Shown here: positions 15,945 to 25,463 of the stretch, one piece after another
Layout of the letters: each line of letters opens with the position of its first letter
Position numbering within the stretch: position 1 is the first letter of the stretch
Origin: Devosia sp. SD17-2
Lineage (GTDB): Bacteria > Pseudomonadota > Alphaproteobacteria > Rhizobiales > Devosiaceae
Length of the DNA stretch: 64,000 nucleotides
Direction: 5' to 3'
NCBI RefSeq assembly: GCF_029201565.1
Contig: NZ_CP104002.1
Coordinates: 2,435,001-2,499,000 of the forward strand
Program-made: the position numbers and the translations under genes
Notes under the pieces: generated by a model
What the model was told of the DNA's origin: nothing
Databases searched by the model: none
Seen by the model: only the letters and a program-made list of their open reading frames with translations

Positions 15945-18713
15945 ATGGCGACCAAAAGAATGCTGGTGGATGCCATCCACCCGGAAGAAACACGGATTGT
16001 CGTTACCGCCGGTAACCGGCTTGAGGAATTCGACTTTGAATCGGCGACCCGCCGCCAGTTGCGGGGTAATATTTACCTCGCAAAGGTGACGCGAGTAGAA
16101 CCGTCCCTGCAGGCGGCTTTCGTCGAATATGGCGGCAATCGCCACGGATTTCTCGCCTTCAGCGAAATCCACCCAGACTATTACCAGATCCCCGTCGCTG
16201 ACCGCGAAGCGCTTCTGCTCGAAGAGGAGCATGAAGAGACAGAAGACGAGGCCCAGGGCGAAACCGACCAGGCCCCTGCCCCGGACGCCAGTGCCGATTC
16301 TGCAGCTGATGCCGACACTGACTCGCATGACGGCGAAGAGCACAGCCATATCGAACAGGCCCCGGCCAATTCCGAGCCTGTCGAATCCATCGGCGGTGCG
16401 GATGCCCTTGAGGAAGTTCCCGAGCGTCGTCGCTCGAGCCAGCAGCGTCGTCACCAGTACAAGATCCAGGAAGTCGTCAAGCGCCGCCAGGTCATGCTGG
16501 TGCAGGTGGTTAAGGAAGAGCGCGGCAACAAAGGCGCAGCTCTCACCACCTATCTGTCGCTGGCGGGCCGCTATTCCGTGCTGATGCCAAACACCGCCCG
16601 TGGCGGCGGCATCTCGCGCAAGATCACCAATGCGGCCGACCGCAAGCGCCTCAAGGAAATCACTGCTGATCTGGAAGTGCCGCAAGGCATGGGCGTGATC
16701 CTGCGCACGGCCGGTGCCTCGCGCACCAAGGCCGAAGTCAAGCGCGACTTTGAATATCTGATGCGCCTCTGGGAGAGCGTTCGTACGCTGACGCTCCAGA
16801 GCCAGGCGCCATGCCTCGTCTACGAGGAAGGCTCGCTCATCAAGCGGACCATCCGCGACCTCTACAACAAGGACATCGATGAAGTTCTGGTGGCGGGCGA
16901 CAACGCCTTCCGCGAGGCCAAGGACTTCATGAAGATGATCATGCCGTCCCACTCGAAGAACGTGAAGCTCTACGTCGAAGAGCAGCCACTGTTCTCCAAG
17001 TATGGCATCGAGGCCCAGCTGGACCAGATGTTCTCGCCAGTGGTCACCCTGCCCTCCGGCGGTTACATCGTCATCAACCCCACTGAAGCTCTCGTCTCTA
17101 TCGACGTGAACTCGGGGCGCTCCACCAAGGAGCACAATATCGAAGACACTGCGCTCCAGACCAATCTGGAAGCAGCGGACGAAGTCGCTCGCCAGCTGCG
17201 GCTGCGCGATCTGGCCGGCCTGATCGTCATCGACTTCATCGACATGATGGAGAACCGCTCCAACCGGGCCGTTGAGCGCAAGCTCAAGGAATGCCTCAAG
17301 GACGACCGCGCGCGCATCCAGGTTGGCCGCATCAGCCATTTTGGACTGATGGAAATGAGCCGCCAGCGAATCCGCTTCGGTGTCGTGGAAAGCTCGACCC
17401 ACAAGTGCCCGATCTGCGACGGCACTGGCCTCGTGCGCTCTACCGAGTCGCTGGCACTGATGATCATGCGCCACATCGAGGACCACGTCCTGCGCAAGCA
17501 GGGCCAGTCGATCAATGTTCGCGTGCCGACCGACGTCGCGCTCTATATCCTCAATTTCAAGCGCGACACCCTCACCGCGCTCGAGTCTCGCAATGGTCTG
17601 TCGATCACCATCACGGCGGACAGCAAGCTGACTGGCCACCAGTTCTCTATCGAGAAGGGTGAGACCCGCGTTGCCTCCTATGCCGATCAGCGCGCAGCCA
17701 GCCACGTGCGTGTCGACAGTGCCATCATCGAAGGCGATGCTGAAGAGGAAGAGGTCGAAACCGACGAGGACGTCGCAGAGACCGAAGAGCGTCCCAGCGC
17801 CGCCGAGAACGGCGAAGGAGAAGGCTCCGGCCGCCGCCGCCGTCGTCGCCGCCGTCGTGGCGGCAATGGTGAGCGCACCGAAGAGCGCGCACCCCAGGTC
17901 GCGGTCGAGGCTGTTTCCGACACCGAAACCGAAGCTTCCGATGAAGAGGGCGAAGAAGCGGAAGACACCGCCTCTGCAGCCGACGCAGACGGCGAAACCC
18001 GCCGCCGCCGTCGTCGTGGCCGCCGTGGTGGCCGTCGCAATCGCCGCGATCAGGACGAGAACAACGGCGTCGAGGAGACCCGTGCTCCTGCCGCGGCTGC
18101 AGCTGCAGCTGCAGCTGTCGAGGCCTCTGCTCCAGCGCCTGTCGCAGAAGTTGAGACCAGTGCAGAAGTGAGCCCGGCCATCGAAGCCGTAGCCGCCACG
18201 CCTGAGCCTGCTCCTGTCGCGGAAAGCTCTGAGGCCGCAGCACCCGCTGCCGAGGAGGCCCCGGCCGAAAAGCCGAAGCGCAAGCCTCGGACCCGCAAGC
18301 CAAAGGCAGAGGCGGCTGCGGAAGCTGCTGCCGAAACGGTGGCTGTACAAGCTGACGCAGCACCCCCTGCCGAGGAGGCCCCGGCCGAAAAGCCGAAGCG
18401 CAAGCCTCGGACTCGCAAGCCAAAGGCAGAAGTCGCCGCTGACGCCGCGACACCAGCCGAGGTGACGGCGCCGACGGAAGCAGCCGCCGCAGTCGTTGAA
18501 GACGTAAAGGCCGAGCCGGCGCCTGCTTCAGCAGAGCCTGTTGCTGACGCGCCGACCGAAGCTCGTCCGCGTCGCGCCAAAAAGGAACTGCCGCCCGAGG
18601 GCGTCGTGGTTTCGTCCAGCGCGGCTCCCGAGGCGGAAGAGGAAGCCGGCGGCGATGAGCCGGACAAGAAGAAAAAGGTCGGTTGGTGGCAGCGCCGCCT
18701 CGGACTAGGTTAA
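15945..18713 (+). CDS. rne: Ribonuclease E
   Basis: Endoribonuclease of 922 aa from the ATG at 15945 (MATKRMLVDA; GGAG five bases upstream), the main enzyme for mRNA turnover and rRNA/tRNA processing. It has an S1 domain from about residue 35 that carries a long acidic insertion (about 85-165), as usual in alphaproteobacteria; a DNase I-like catalytic part with SIDVNSG (Asp about 387) and IDFIDM (Asp about 429); and the zinc-link CPICDGTG (about 488). After about 600 the chain is a disordered degradosome scaffold: two Arg-rich blocks of RNA-binding type, an alanine run, and a duplicated Pro/Lys/Arg-rich block. The final KKVGWWQRRLG is a conserved C-terminal tail. A strong terminator follows. 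Confidence 0.97.
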   Translation: MATKRMLVDAIHPEETRIVVTAGNRLEEFDFESATRRQLRGNIYLAKVTRVEPSLQAAFVEYGGNRHGFLAFSEIHPDYYQIPVADREALLLEEEHEETEDEAQGETDQAPAPDASADSAADADTDSHDGEEHSHIEQAPANSEPVESIGGADALEEVPERRRSSQQRRHQYKIQEVVKRRQVMLVQVVKEERGNKGAALTTYLSLAGRYSVLMPNTARGGGISRKITNAADRKRLKEITADLEVPQGMGVILRTAGASRTKAEVKRDFEYLMRLWESVRTLTLQSQAPCLVYEEGSLIKRTIRDLYNKDIDEVLVAGDNAFREAKDFMKMIMPSHSKNVKLYVEEQPLFSKYGIEAQLDQMFSPVVTLPSGGYIVINPTEALVSIDVNSGRSTKEHNIEDTALQTNLEAADEVARQLRLRDLAGLIVIDFIDMMENRSNRAVERKLKECLKDDRARIQVGRISHFGLMEMSRQRIRFGVVESSTHKCPICDGTGLVRSTESLALMIMRHIEDHVLRKQGQSINVRVPTDVALYILNFKRDTLTALESRNGLSITITADSKLTGHQFSIEKGETRVASYADQRAASHVRVDSAIIEGDAEEEEVETDEDVAETEERPSAAENGEGEGSGRRRRRRRRRGGNGERTEERAPQVAVEAVSDTETEASDEEGEEAEDTASAADADGETRRRRRRGRRGGRRNRRDQDENNGVEETRAPAAAAAAAAAVEASAPAPVAEVETSAEVSPAIEAVAATPEPAPVAESSEAAAPAAEEAPAEKPKRKPRTRKPKAEAAAEAAAETVAVQADAAPPAEEAPAEKPKRKPRTRKPKAEVAADAATPAEVTAPTEAAAAVVEDVKAEPAPASAEPVADAPTEARPRRAKKELPPEGVVVSSSAAPEAEEEAGGDEPDKKKKVGWWQRRLGLG
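18236..18430 (+). repeat. Duplicated 75-bp block inside rne
   Basis: Bases 18236-18310 recur at 18356-18430, offset by exactly 120 bp, with only a few mismatches. Each copy encodes an in-frame AEEAPAEKPKRKPRTRKP block of the unstructured C-terminal scaffold. The near identity points to recent tandem duplication of a linear RNA- or protein-binding motif. Confidence 0.9.
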
Positions 18714-18720
18714 AAACAAA

Positions 18721-18745
18721 GGGCGGCCCTCGGGCCGCCCTTTTT
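18721..18745. terminator. Intrinsic terminator, probably bidirectional
   Basis: Perfect 8-bp stem GGGCGGCC/GGCCGCCC (18721-18728, 18733-18740) with a CTCG loop, followed by five T and preceded by an A-rich run. It sits between the converging rne and the 18761 gene, so it can serve both. Confidence 0.9.
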
Positions 18746-18760
18746 GTTCCTGCCATCCGC

Positions 18761-19342
18761 TTATCGTCCACGGATAAAGTGCTGGCGTGAGATCACCTTC
18801 ACGCCGTCTCCAGGAATGCGTTTGATAACGATCTTGCCAAACTGGTGTGTACCCGTGCGGTCGGGGTGAACTGTCCCGGGCAATTCCATTCGCCGCCTGT
18901 CCGGGCCAATATAGGTGGGCGTCTCGATATAGATCTGCTCGCTGATGAGCTGCTGCTCCAGCCGCGCGAAGAGTACGTTCCGTTTCTCGGGAAGGCAGAC
19001 CACATCGTCGAAGCCCATCTCGACATACTTCAGGACCTCCTCATACGGTCCGTCGGGCAAGAAAAGGATTATGGGCGCGAAGCGGATATCGCCAATCTGG
19101 GCGCGCCTGATGGCGTCGATCAGCTTCTTTTTTGCCTCATCGCCCATCTCATAGTGGACGAGGACATAAGAGATTGTCCCGGGAGCTACGGTGCCCAACC
19201 CCACCTTGGTCATGTCGGCAGCATTGGTAAATCCAACACTGCGGCACAACCCCAGCATCATCTGAATATGCTGCTCGCCATGCGCAACAACCAGTGCCTG
19301 GCAACGAGACAACGTCCTGAGGGGACCGCCCGTCGGGGACAT
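18761..19342 (-). CDS. Receiver-like response regulator without obvious phospho-acceptor
   Basis: Protein of 193 aa. Residues about 10-140 follow a CheY-like receiver pattern (ALVVAHGEQHIQMMLGLCRSVGF, then YVLVHYEM where a receiver normally has LVDxxM, then FAPIILFLPDGPYEEVLKYVEMGFDDVVCLP). The usual acceptor aspartate appears replaced by His (LVHYEM). The C-terminal tail has GPDRRRM, a motif common in small alphaproteobacterial regulators, with no DNA-binding domain. It is convergent with rne. Likely a protein-interaction output module; the partner is unknown. Confidence 0.6.
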   Translation of the reverse strand: MSPTGGPLRTLSRCQALVVAHGEQHIQMMLGLCRSVGFTNAADMTKVGLGTVAPGTISYVLVHYEMGDEAKKKLIDAIRRAQIGDIRFAPIILFLPDGPYEEVLKYVEMGFDDVVCLPEKRNVLFARLEQQLISEQIYIETPTYIGPDRRRMELPGTVHPDRTGTHQFGKIVIKRIPGDGVKVISRQHFIRGR

Positions 19343-19425
19343 GCATGGCGCTCCTAAAACAACGCCAAAAAATTACGCGCAGCCCCTTAATAATTACATC
19401 TATAGTTCAATACTATTTCTAAGAT

Positions 19426-20571
19426 TTACTTCAGCATCCGCTGCATTCTCTCCAGCGACAATTCGATTGTCTCTGTCTTTCCTGCATATGAGAACCGGAC
19501 AAAGCTGTCGCCCGCGGTTCGATCGAAGTCGAGCCCAGGCGTAGCGGCAACACCAGCCACCTCCAGCATCGATTCACAAAAAGCTACTGAGTCATTGGAA
19601 AATCTGGATATTCCGGCGTAGGCGTAAAATGCTCCATCGCCCGCCGAGGGAAGGTCAAACCCGAGCTCGCGCAGACCTGCAGTGAGCAGTGCGCGGTTCC
19701 GGGCGTAGCTTGCCTTCTGCTCCTCGGCGTAGTCCCGCTCGCCGAGAGCCACTGTCGCGGCGATCTGGCTGAGGGTTGGCGCCGAAATAAAGAGGTTCTG
19801 CTGCAGGACTTCGGCGCGCCGGATCAGCGCCTCCGGCAGCACCATCCAGCCAATGCGCCAGCCGGTCATGCAGTAATATTTCGAGAAACTGTTGATGACG
19901 ATGGCATCGCGCGTCAGTTCGAGCGCGCTGACAGAGGGCCCTCGATAATCGAGGCCATGATAGATTTCGTCCGAGATGAAGGTAATGCCCAGCCGCGCGC
20001 AGGTTGCCACAATATCTGCCAGGCCATCCCGGTCGACCGAGGCGCCCGTGGGATTTGCGGGGCTGGCGAAAAGCAGGCCTTCAAAGGGCTGCCGTGCGTA
20101 GGCTTTGGCGATGTCACCACCGGTCAGATGCCAGCCGTTTTCGGCTGAGACCGGAATTTCCGAAATCGCAAATCCGAGGCCGAGCAGAGTATTCACATAG
20201 GCCGGATAGCCGGGCCGCGTGATCGCAATACGTGCCCCTGGCTTGAACGCAGTGTGAAAGGCAAGAATGAAGCCGGCCGACGAACCCATTGTCGCAAGAA
20301 TCAATTCCGGATCCACCGAGACGCCGTGCTGATCCTGGTAATAGCGCGACAGACCCTCGCGGAGCTCGGTAGTGCCCTTGGCGTTGGTATAGCCCTGGGG
20401 GTGGGGCAGCGCCTTGGCCACTGCCTCGAGAACACGCGGCGCAGGTGGCTGGCCGGGCTCCCCTACCTCGAGATGGCAGATGCTTCGCCCCTGCGCTTCC
20501 AGAGCGCGGGCGCGCTTCAAAATATCCATGGCGAGGAATGGCATCAGCGCGTCTGGCGCAAGATCGGTCAT
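19426..20571 (-). CDS. PLP-dependent aminotransferase, class I/II
   Basis: Fold-type I aminotransferase of 381 aa, cytosolic. It shows the N-terminal EVGEPGQPPAP substrate loop, NAKGTTELREGLSRYY, the PLP-ring Asp/Tyr region FISDEIYHGLDY and the Schiff-base Lys in INSFSKYYCMTGWRIGW (about residue 230), plus the C-terminal substrate-carboxylate Arg in FVRFSYA. Aspartate or aromatic specificity cannot be fixed from sequence alone. It is divergent from the DsbA-like gene across a 155-bp promoter gap. Confidence 0.9.
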   Translation of the reverse strand: MTDLAPDALMPFLAMDILKRARALEAQGRSICHLEVGEPGQPPAPRVLEAVAKALPHPQGYTNAKGTTELREGLSRYYQDQHGVSVDPELILATMGSSAGFILAFHTAFKPGARIAITRPGYPAYVNTLLGLGFAISEIPVSAENGWHLTGGDIAKAYARQPFEGLLFASPANPTGASVDRDGLADIVATCARLGITFISDEIYHGLDYRGPSVSALELTRDAIVINSFSKYYCMTGWRIGWMVLPEALIRRAEVLQQNLFISAPTLSQIAATVALGERDYAEEQKASYARNRALLTAGLRELGFDLPSAGDGAFYAYAGISRFSNDSVAFCESMLEVAGVAATPGLDFDRTAGDSFVRFSYAGKTETIELSLERMQRMLK

Positions 20572-20726
20572 TGGGCTGCTCCGTGTGCGCCTCTGGACTA
20601 CCCAACCCGGCGGAGCATCTCAACAACAATTGACCCAGCCCGCTGCGCGGCATCGCCCATGGGTCGCAATGCCTGCCACAAGTCTGCTAGAAGCTTTGGG
20701 ACAATCTGCCGGAGTCCCGAATCCCC

Positions 20727-21593
20727 ATGAGCCGCGTCACTCTCGTTCTTGTTGCAGCCCTCGGCGTCGTCGGAGGCGCACTCGGATACTCGGTGCTGAA
20801 CCAGCCCAAGCCACAGACAGACACCGCGGCTGTGCGCGCCATTGTCGACGAAGTGCTGGCTGCTCGCTCGGCGCAGGCGGCGGCCGTGGCGGAAACGACT
20901 ACTCCCGTCATCGCCGATATCGACCCGGCCATTCTCAATCCCATGATTGAAAAGTTCCTGCTCAGCGATCCCAAGCTCCTGCAGCGGATGTCCGTCGCGC
21001 TCGAGGACACGCTTCGGGTCGAGGAACAATCGCGGGCACAGACCGCCATCGCATCGATGCAGGACCAGATCTTCAACGCTCCTGGCCAGGTGGTGGTCGG
21101 AAATCCCGACGGCGATGTCACTCTGGTCGAGTTTTTCGACTATAACTGCGGTTATTGCCGCACGGCCGTGCCCGATCTGGCGACGCTGCTCGCAGAAGAT
21201 CCCAATCTCAGGGTGATCCTGAAGGAATTCCCAATCCTCTCCAACGAGTCGATCGATGCTGCCCGCGTCGCCGTACTCGTGGGGGAAACAGACGCGGACT
21301 ACTGGCAGTTTCACGAGGCCCTGTTCAGCGCCCGCGGCAAAGTCGACAAATCAGTGGCGCTCGCTGCTGCGCAGGAAATCGGGCTGAGCCCGGTCAGTCT
21401 CGAAATTCAGATGGGCGACGAGCGCGTCGCCAAGTCCATTCAGACATCGTATGAGATCGCCCAGGCGCTCGGAATCACCGGTACACCGACCTACATCATC
21501 GGAAACGAGATCATTCCCGGCGCCATCGGCGTCGAAGGCCTGCGTGAACGCATCGCAAATATGCGGGAATGCGGGGAAACAGTCTGCAGTTGA
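20727..21593 (+). CDS. DsbA-family thioredoxin-like protein, membrane anchored
   Basis: Protein of 288 aa with one N-terminal membrane segment (VTLVLVAALGVVGGALGYSVL) and a periplasmic thioredoxin fold of the DsbA/DsbG-like type. The active site is CGYC (DYNCGYCRTAVPDL), with the cis-Pro in GITGTPTYIIG. A helical N-terminal region (about 30-110) matches the ScsC/BdbD-like pattern and may oligomerise. It probably makes or isomerises disulfides in exported proteins. The final residues include a second Cys pair (MRECGETVCS). Confidence 0.9.
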   Translation: MSRVTLVLVAALGVVGGALGYSVLNQPKPQTDTAAVRAIVDEVLAARSAQAAAVAETTTPVIADIDPAILNPMIEKFLLSDPKLLQRMSVALEDTLRVEEQSRAQTAIASMQDQIFNAPGQVVVGNPDGDVTLVEFFDYNCGYCRTAVPDLATLLAEDPNLRVILKEFPILSNESIDAARVAVLVGETDADYWQFHEALFSARGKVDKSVALAAAQEIGLSPVSLEIQMGDERVAKSIQTSYEIAQALGITGTPTYIIGNEIIPGAIGVEGLRERIANMRECGETVCS

Positions 21594-21695
21594 GCCGAGC
21601 GGGTGCCGGTCGGCGTGATCGGGCTCGCATTCTCAGTGCATTTCGTGTAACCGCCCTTGCACCGCCGGAAATAGCCGGTGCACAACGAAAAGACC

Positions 21696-22133
21696 ATGGC
21701 AAAGCACGTTCTCGTCCTCAACGGCCCGAACCTCAACATGCTCGGCAAGCGCGAGCCCGGAATCTACGGGGCGCAGACCCTGGCCGATGTGGAGGCGCTC
21801 TGTCGGAGCGCAGCCGAAGAGTGGGGCCTGACCGTCGATTGCCGCCAATCGAACTTCGAAGGTGAATTGGTGACGTGGATCCAGGAGGGACTCGGCACTG
21901 CCGATGGCATCCTGATCAATCCCGGCGCCTATTCGCATACATCGGTTGCCATTCACGATGCCCTCAAGGCAGTGGCACTACCGGTGGCTGAAGTTCACAT
22001 CAGCAACATTCACCAGCGCGAGTCCTTCCGACACCATTCCTACGTGTCGGCGGTAGCGTTCGGCGTCATTTGCGGCTTTGGGACGCTTGGATATAAGCTG
22101 GCGCTCCATGCTTTGGCCGAAAAACTCGCATAA
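21696..22133 (+). CDS. aroQ: 3-dehydroquinate dehydratase, type II
   Basis: Third step of the shikimate pathway (dehydroquinate to dehydroshikimate), a cytosolic dodecamer. It is 145 aa from ATG 21696, where the family N-terminus ([20 protein letters not shown]) begins; an in-frame GTG six codons earlier is less likely. The catalytic Tyr lies in [14 protein letters not shown] and [16 protein letters not shown] supply the conserved substrate-binding residues and His. It heads the aroQ-accB-accC run. Confidence 0.97.
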   Translation: MAKHVLVLNGPNLNMLGKREPGIYGAQTLADVEALCRSAAEEWGLTVDCRQSNFEGELVTWIQEGLGTADGILINPGAYSHTSVAIHDALKAVALPVAEVHISNIHQRESFRHHSYVSAVAFGVICGFGTLGYKLALHALAEKLA

Positions 22134-22166
22134 CGCTTCGACGACGAAGCCGGGAGACCGATAAGA

Positions 22167-22658
22167 ATGACCAAGTCATCTCAGGTGGATCAGGACCTGA
22201 TCCGCGCCATCGCCGAACTGCTCAACAAGGAAAACCTTGCCGAGATCGAAATCGAGCAGGAGGATTTCCGGGTCCGCGTAACGCGCTCCTATCCTGTTGA
22301 GGCTCCGACCTATGCGCAGCCGATGCAGTATATGGCAGCGCCACAGGCAGCCCCTGCCGCTGCTGCCCCGGTCTCGACGATCCCTGCAGCGGCCCCAGCC
22401 GCCAAGGAAGACCTTGCCTCCAATCCGGGCACCCTCACCTCCCCCATGGTTGGCACCGCCTACCGCTCGCCGGAGCCGGGCAAGCCGACCTTTGTGGAAG
22501 TCGGCACCAAGGTGTCCGAGGGTCAGACCGTCCTCATCATTGAGGCGATGAAGACCATGAACCAGATTCCGGCGCATCGCTCCGGCACGGTTACCCGCAT
22601 CCTGGTCGAAGACGCCCAGCCGGTCGAATATGGCGAGCCGCTCGTCGTCATCGAGTAA
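22167..22658 (+). CDS. accB: Biotin carboxyl carrier protein of acetyl-CoA carboxylase
   Basis: Carrier protein of 163 aa. An N-terminal helical domain, an Ala/Pro-rich flexible linker (about 60-85) and the biotinyl domain with EAMKTMNQI, the Lys being the biotin site (about residue 129). It shuttles carboxybiotin between AccC and the AccAD transferase for malonyl-CoA synthesis. It is separated from accC by 12 bp and surely cotranscribed. Confidence 0.98.
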   Translation: MTKSSQVDQDLIRAIAELLNKENLAEIEIEQEDFRVRVTRSYPVEAPTYAQPMQYMAAPQAAPAAAAPVSTIPAAAPAAKEDLASNPGTLTSPMVGTAYRSPEPGKPTFVEVGTKVSEGQTVLIIEAMKTMNQIPAHRSGTVTRILVEDAQPVEYGEPLVVIE

Positions 22659-22670
22659 GGAGACTTTCGC

Positions 22671-24017
22671 GTGTTCCAGAAAGTCCTGATCGCCAATCGC
22701 GGCGAAATTGCCCTGCGCATCCTGCGCGCCTGCAAGGAACTCGGCATCCAGACCGTGGCTGTGCACTCGACGGCCGACGCCAATGCCATGCATGTGCGCC
22801 TCGCCGATGAGAGTGTGTGCATTGGCCCCAACTCGGCCAAGGACAGCTACCTGAACATCCCCTCGATCCTCGCAGCCTGTGAGATCACCGGGGCTGATGC
22901 CGTCCATCCGGGCTATGGGTTCCTGTCCGAAAATGCCCGCTTCGCCAAGATCCTTGGTGAGCACAACATCACCTTCATCGGCCCGTCTGCTCACCACATC
23001 GAGATCATGGGTGACAAGATTACTGCCAAGAAGACGGCGGTAGAGCTTGGCATTCCCGTTGTCCCGGGGTCTGCTGGCGCGGTCGAGACCGAACAGCAGG
23101 CGCTCAAGACCGCCAAGGACATCGGCTACCCCGTGCTGATCAAGGCCACGGCTGGTGGCGGTGGTCGCGGCATGAAGGTCGCGCAGTCGGAGTCCGAACT
23201 GCTGGTTGCCTGGTCAACTGCGCGTTCCGAAGCCAAGGCGGCTTTCGGCAACGACAGCGTCTATATGGAAAAATACCTCGGCAAGCCGCGCCATATCGAG
23301 GTACAGATCCTCGGCGACGGACAAGGCAATGCCGTGCACCTTGGCGTACGCGATTGCTCGCTGCAGCGTCGCCACCAGAAGGTGTGGGAAGAAGCTGGCG
23401 GGCCGACGATCAGCCCGCAGGAGCGTGACGAGATCGGCGAGATCTGCGCCGTCGCCATGCGCAAGCTGAAATACTCAGGCGCCGGCACCATCGAGTTCCT
23501 GTACGAAAACGGCGAGTTCTATTTCATCGAAATGAACACGCGCCTGCAGGTGGAGCACCCGGTCACGGAGCGCATCACCGGCATCGACATCGTCTATGAG
23601 CAGATCCGCGTCGCTTCCGGCGAAGAGCTCTCCATGTCGCAGGACAAGGTGCAGTTCTTTGGCCATGCCATCGAGGTGCGCATCAATGCCGAGGACCCGC
23701 AGAGCTTTGCGCCCTCGCCAGGCACGATCACCTTCTACCACCCTGCTGGTGGCGTTGGCGTCCGCGTCGATTCGGCTGTCTATCAGGGCTACAAGATCCC
23801 GCCCTATTACGACTCGCTGATCGGCAAGCTCATCGTCTATGGCCGCACCCGTGAAGAGTGCCTCAAGCGACTGGGCCGTGCGGTGGACGAGTTCGTCGTC
23901 GACGGCGTCAAGACCACCCTGCCCCTGTTCCAGCGCCTCCTCAAGGAGCCGGACATCATCGCGGGCAATTACGACATTCACTGGCTGGAAAAATTCCTGG
24001 CCAACAACAAGGCTTGA
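22671..24017 (+). CDS. accC: Biotin carboxylase subunit of acetyl-CoA carboxylase
   Basis: ATP-grasp enzyme of 448 aa that carboxylates the biotin on AccB. GTG start at 22671 with AAGGAG upstream. Motifs: IANRGEIALRILRACKELG, the glycine-rich ATP loop KATAGGGGRGMK, EKYLGKPRHIEVQILGD, the catalytic EFLYENGEFYFIEMNTRLQVEHPVTE region and the C-terminal domain. Full length. A hairpin with a T-rich tail lies directly after it. Confidence 0.98.
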   Translation: MFQKVLIANRGEIALRILRACKELGIQTVAVHSTADANAMHVRLADESVCIGPNSAKDSYLNIPSILAACEITGADAVHPGYGFLSENARFAKILGEHNITFIGPSAHHIEIMGDKITAKKTAVELGIPVVPGSAGAVETEQQALKTAKDIGYPVLIKATAGGGGRGMKVAQSESELLVAWSTARSEAKAAFGNDSVYMEKYLGKPRHIEVQILGDGQGNAVHLGVRDCSLQRRHQKVWEEAGGPTISPQERDEIGEICAVAMRKLKYSGAGTIEFLYENGEFYFIEMNTRLQVEHPVTERITGIDIVYEQIRVASGEELSMSQDKVQFFGHAIEVRINAEDPQSFAPSPGTITFYHPAGGVGVRVDSAVYQGYKIPPYYDSLIGKLIVYGRTREECLKRLGRAVDEFVVDGVKTTLPLFQRLLKEPDIIAGNYDIHWLEKFLANNKA

Positions 24018-24023
24018 TGTTGA

Positions 24024-24050
24024 GGGGCGCGCAGGCGCCCCTTATCTTTT
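24024..24050 (+). terminator. Terminator after accC
   Basis: GGGGCGC/GCGCCCC stem (24024-24030, 24035-24041) with a GCAG loop, followed by a T-rich tail through the aat start region. It may reduce readthrough into aat. Confidence 0.75.
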
Positions 24051-24054
24051 TTCC

Positions 24055-24690
24055 ATGGCCAAACACTCAGACCCCTTCGATCTCGACATCACGCCCGAAC
24101 TCATCGTCCGGGCCTATTGCGCCGGCATTTTCCCCATGGCCGAAGACGCCGGGGATGACGACCTTTTCTGGGTGAGCCCGGAAGAACGTGGGATCCTGCC
24201 GCTCGATGGCTTTCGCCTGAGCAAGAGTCTGCGCAAGTCCATGCGCAAGGCGGGCTGGGATATCCGCGTCGATACCGACTTCGAAGCCGTCATCGAAGGC
24301 TGCGCCACGGTCGGCGACGATCGCAACTCCACCTGGATCAACGGAACAATCCGCGCCGTTTATGGCGAGCTTTTCCGCCAAGGCATCGCGCACACGGTTG
24401 AGGTGTGGGAGGGCGACGAGCTGGTGGGAGGCCTCTATGGCCTCGCTATCGGCGCAGCCTTCTTCGGCGAGTCGATGTTCCATCGACGGACGGACGCATC
24501 CAAGGCGGCTATGGCGCATCTGGTCGAGCGCCTTAACGCCGGCGGCTTTCAGCTTCTCGATACACAATTCCTCACGCCACACCTTGCCTCGCTGGGCGGC
24601 ATTGAAATTCCCAGATCAGAATATGAAGACCGCCTTGGCCGCGCCATCGCAGAAAAGGCCGACTGGGCGGCACTGGACCACAAGATATGA
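24055..24690 (+). CDS. aat: Leucyl/phenylalanyl-tRNA-protein transferase
   Basis: Adds Leu or Phe to the N-terminus of proteins beginning with Arg or Lys, marking them for ClpS/ClpAP (N-end rule). It is 211 aa from ATG 24055. Family motifs: AYCAGIFPMAE, FWVSPEERGILPLDGFR, the substrate-pocket GGLYGLAIGAAFFGESMFHR and DTQFLTPHLASLGG. The stop overlaps the start of the APH-like gene (ATGA), so the two are translationally coupled. Confidence 0.97.
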   Translation: MAKHSDPFDLDITPELIVRAYCAGIFPMAEDAGDDDLFWVSPEERGILPLDGFRLSKSLRKSMRKAGWDIRVDTDFEAVIEGCATVGDDRNSTWINGTIRAVYGELFRQGIAHTVEVWEGDELVGGLYGLAIGAAFFGESMFHRRTDASKAAMAHLVERLNAGGFQLLDTQFLTPHLASLGGIEIPRSEYEDRLGRAIAEKADWAALDHKI

Positions 24691-25463
24691 CCATTCCTAC
24701 TGACTTGCCCGAAAGCTTTGGGCCCCTCACCAGCCTCGACTGGACGCCTATTACACACGGCCCGTCCGGTGCCCATGTCTGGCGCATTCTGCTCGGCGAC
24801 GGCAATTCCGTCTTTCTCAAATCCGAAGAGTGGCATCCGCTGGCGGAACTGCCGAGCGAGATCGAACGGCTCAACTGGCTGACGCGGATGGGGTTCAAGG
24901 CCCCGCGCGTCATCGATGCCGAACAATCGTCCGATCGCGTCTGGCTACTGATGAGTGCGGTGCCCGGCGCGGACCTCACCAATCATGCCCAGCATCCCGC
25001 TGAATTCATTCGCATCTATGCCCAGGGCCTCAAGCGCATTCACGCTCTGGACCCGACCAGCTGCCCGTTCGATCACAGCATCACTAGTCGACTGGCACTC
25101 GCCGAGCAGCGACTGGCCGCCGGCCTCGTTGATGAGACCGACTTCGACGCGGACCGCATCGGCAGGGCTCCGGCCGACCTCCTCGATTGGCTGCACAACA
25201 ACCGTCCAGACGTTGGTACAGCTATCGTCACCCATGGCGACGCCTGCACGCCCAATGTCATGGCCATGGATGGCCGTTTCTCGGGTCTGGTCGATTGCGG
25301 ACGAATGGGTGTCGCGGACGTCTGGCAGGATCTGGCTCTGGCCTGCCGCAGCATCCGGGACAATGTTGGGCAGGACCACGTCTCCGAATTTCTAAAGGCC
25401 TACGGCACGGAATATGACCCGCACCGCTACGCCTTCTACTGCACTCTGGACGAGTTCTTTTAG
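24687..25463 (+). CDS. APH(3')-family aminoglycoside phosphotransferase homologue
   Basis: Kinase of 258 aa of the APH(3') family, which phosphorylates the 3'-hydroxyl of kanamycin/neomycin-type drugs. It has VFLKSE (ATP Lys), THGDACTPNVM (catalytic Asp and Asn, family form HGDACxPN), LVDCGRMGVADVWQDLALA (the DCGR metal-binding Asp and the substrate loop) and a C-terminal helix ending DEFF, the terminal carboxylate that holds the drug in known APH(3') enzymes. All key residues are present. It overlaps aat by 4 bp and is convergent with the 25460 gene. Resistance activity is inference. Confidence 0.87.
   Translation: MTIPTDLPESFGPLTSLDWTPITHGPSGAHVWRILLGDGNSVFLKSEEWHPLAELPSEIERLNWLTRMGFKAPRVIDAEQSSDRVWLLMSAVPGADLTNHAQHPAEFIRIYAQGLKRIHALDPTSCPFDHSITSRLALAEQRLAAGLVDETDFDADRIGRAPADLLDWLHNNRPDVGTAIVTHGDACTPNVMAMDGRFSGLVDCGRMGVADVWQDLALACRSIRDNVGQDHVSEFLKAYGTEYDPHRYAFYCTLDEFF

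Noticed and set aside
15858..18350. 830-codon open frame antisense to rne
   Set aside because: Low-complexity Gly/Ala/Arg sequence produced by reverse reading of the Arg/Ala-rich rne tail; no start signal.
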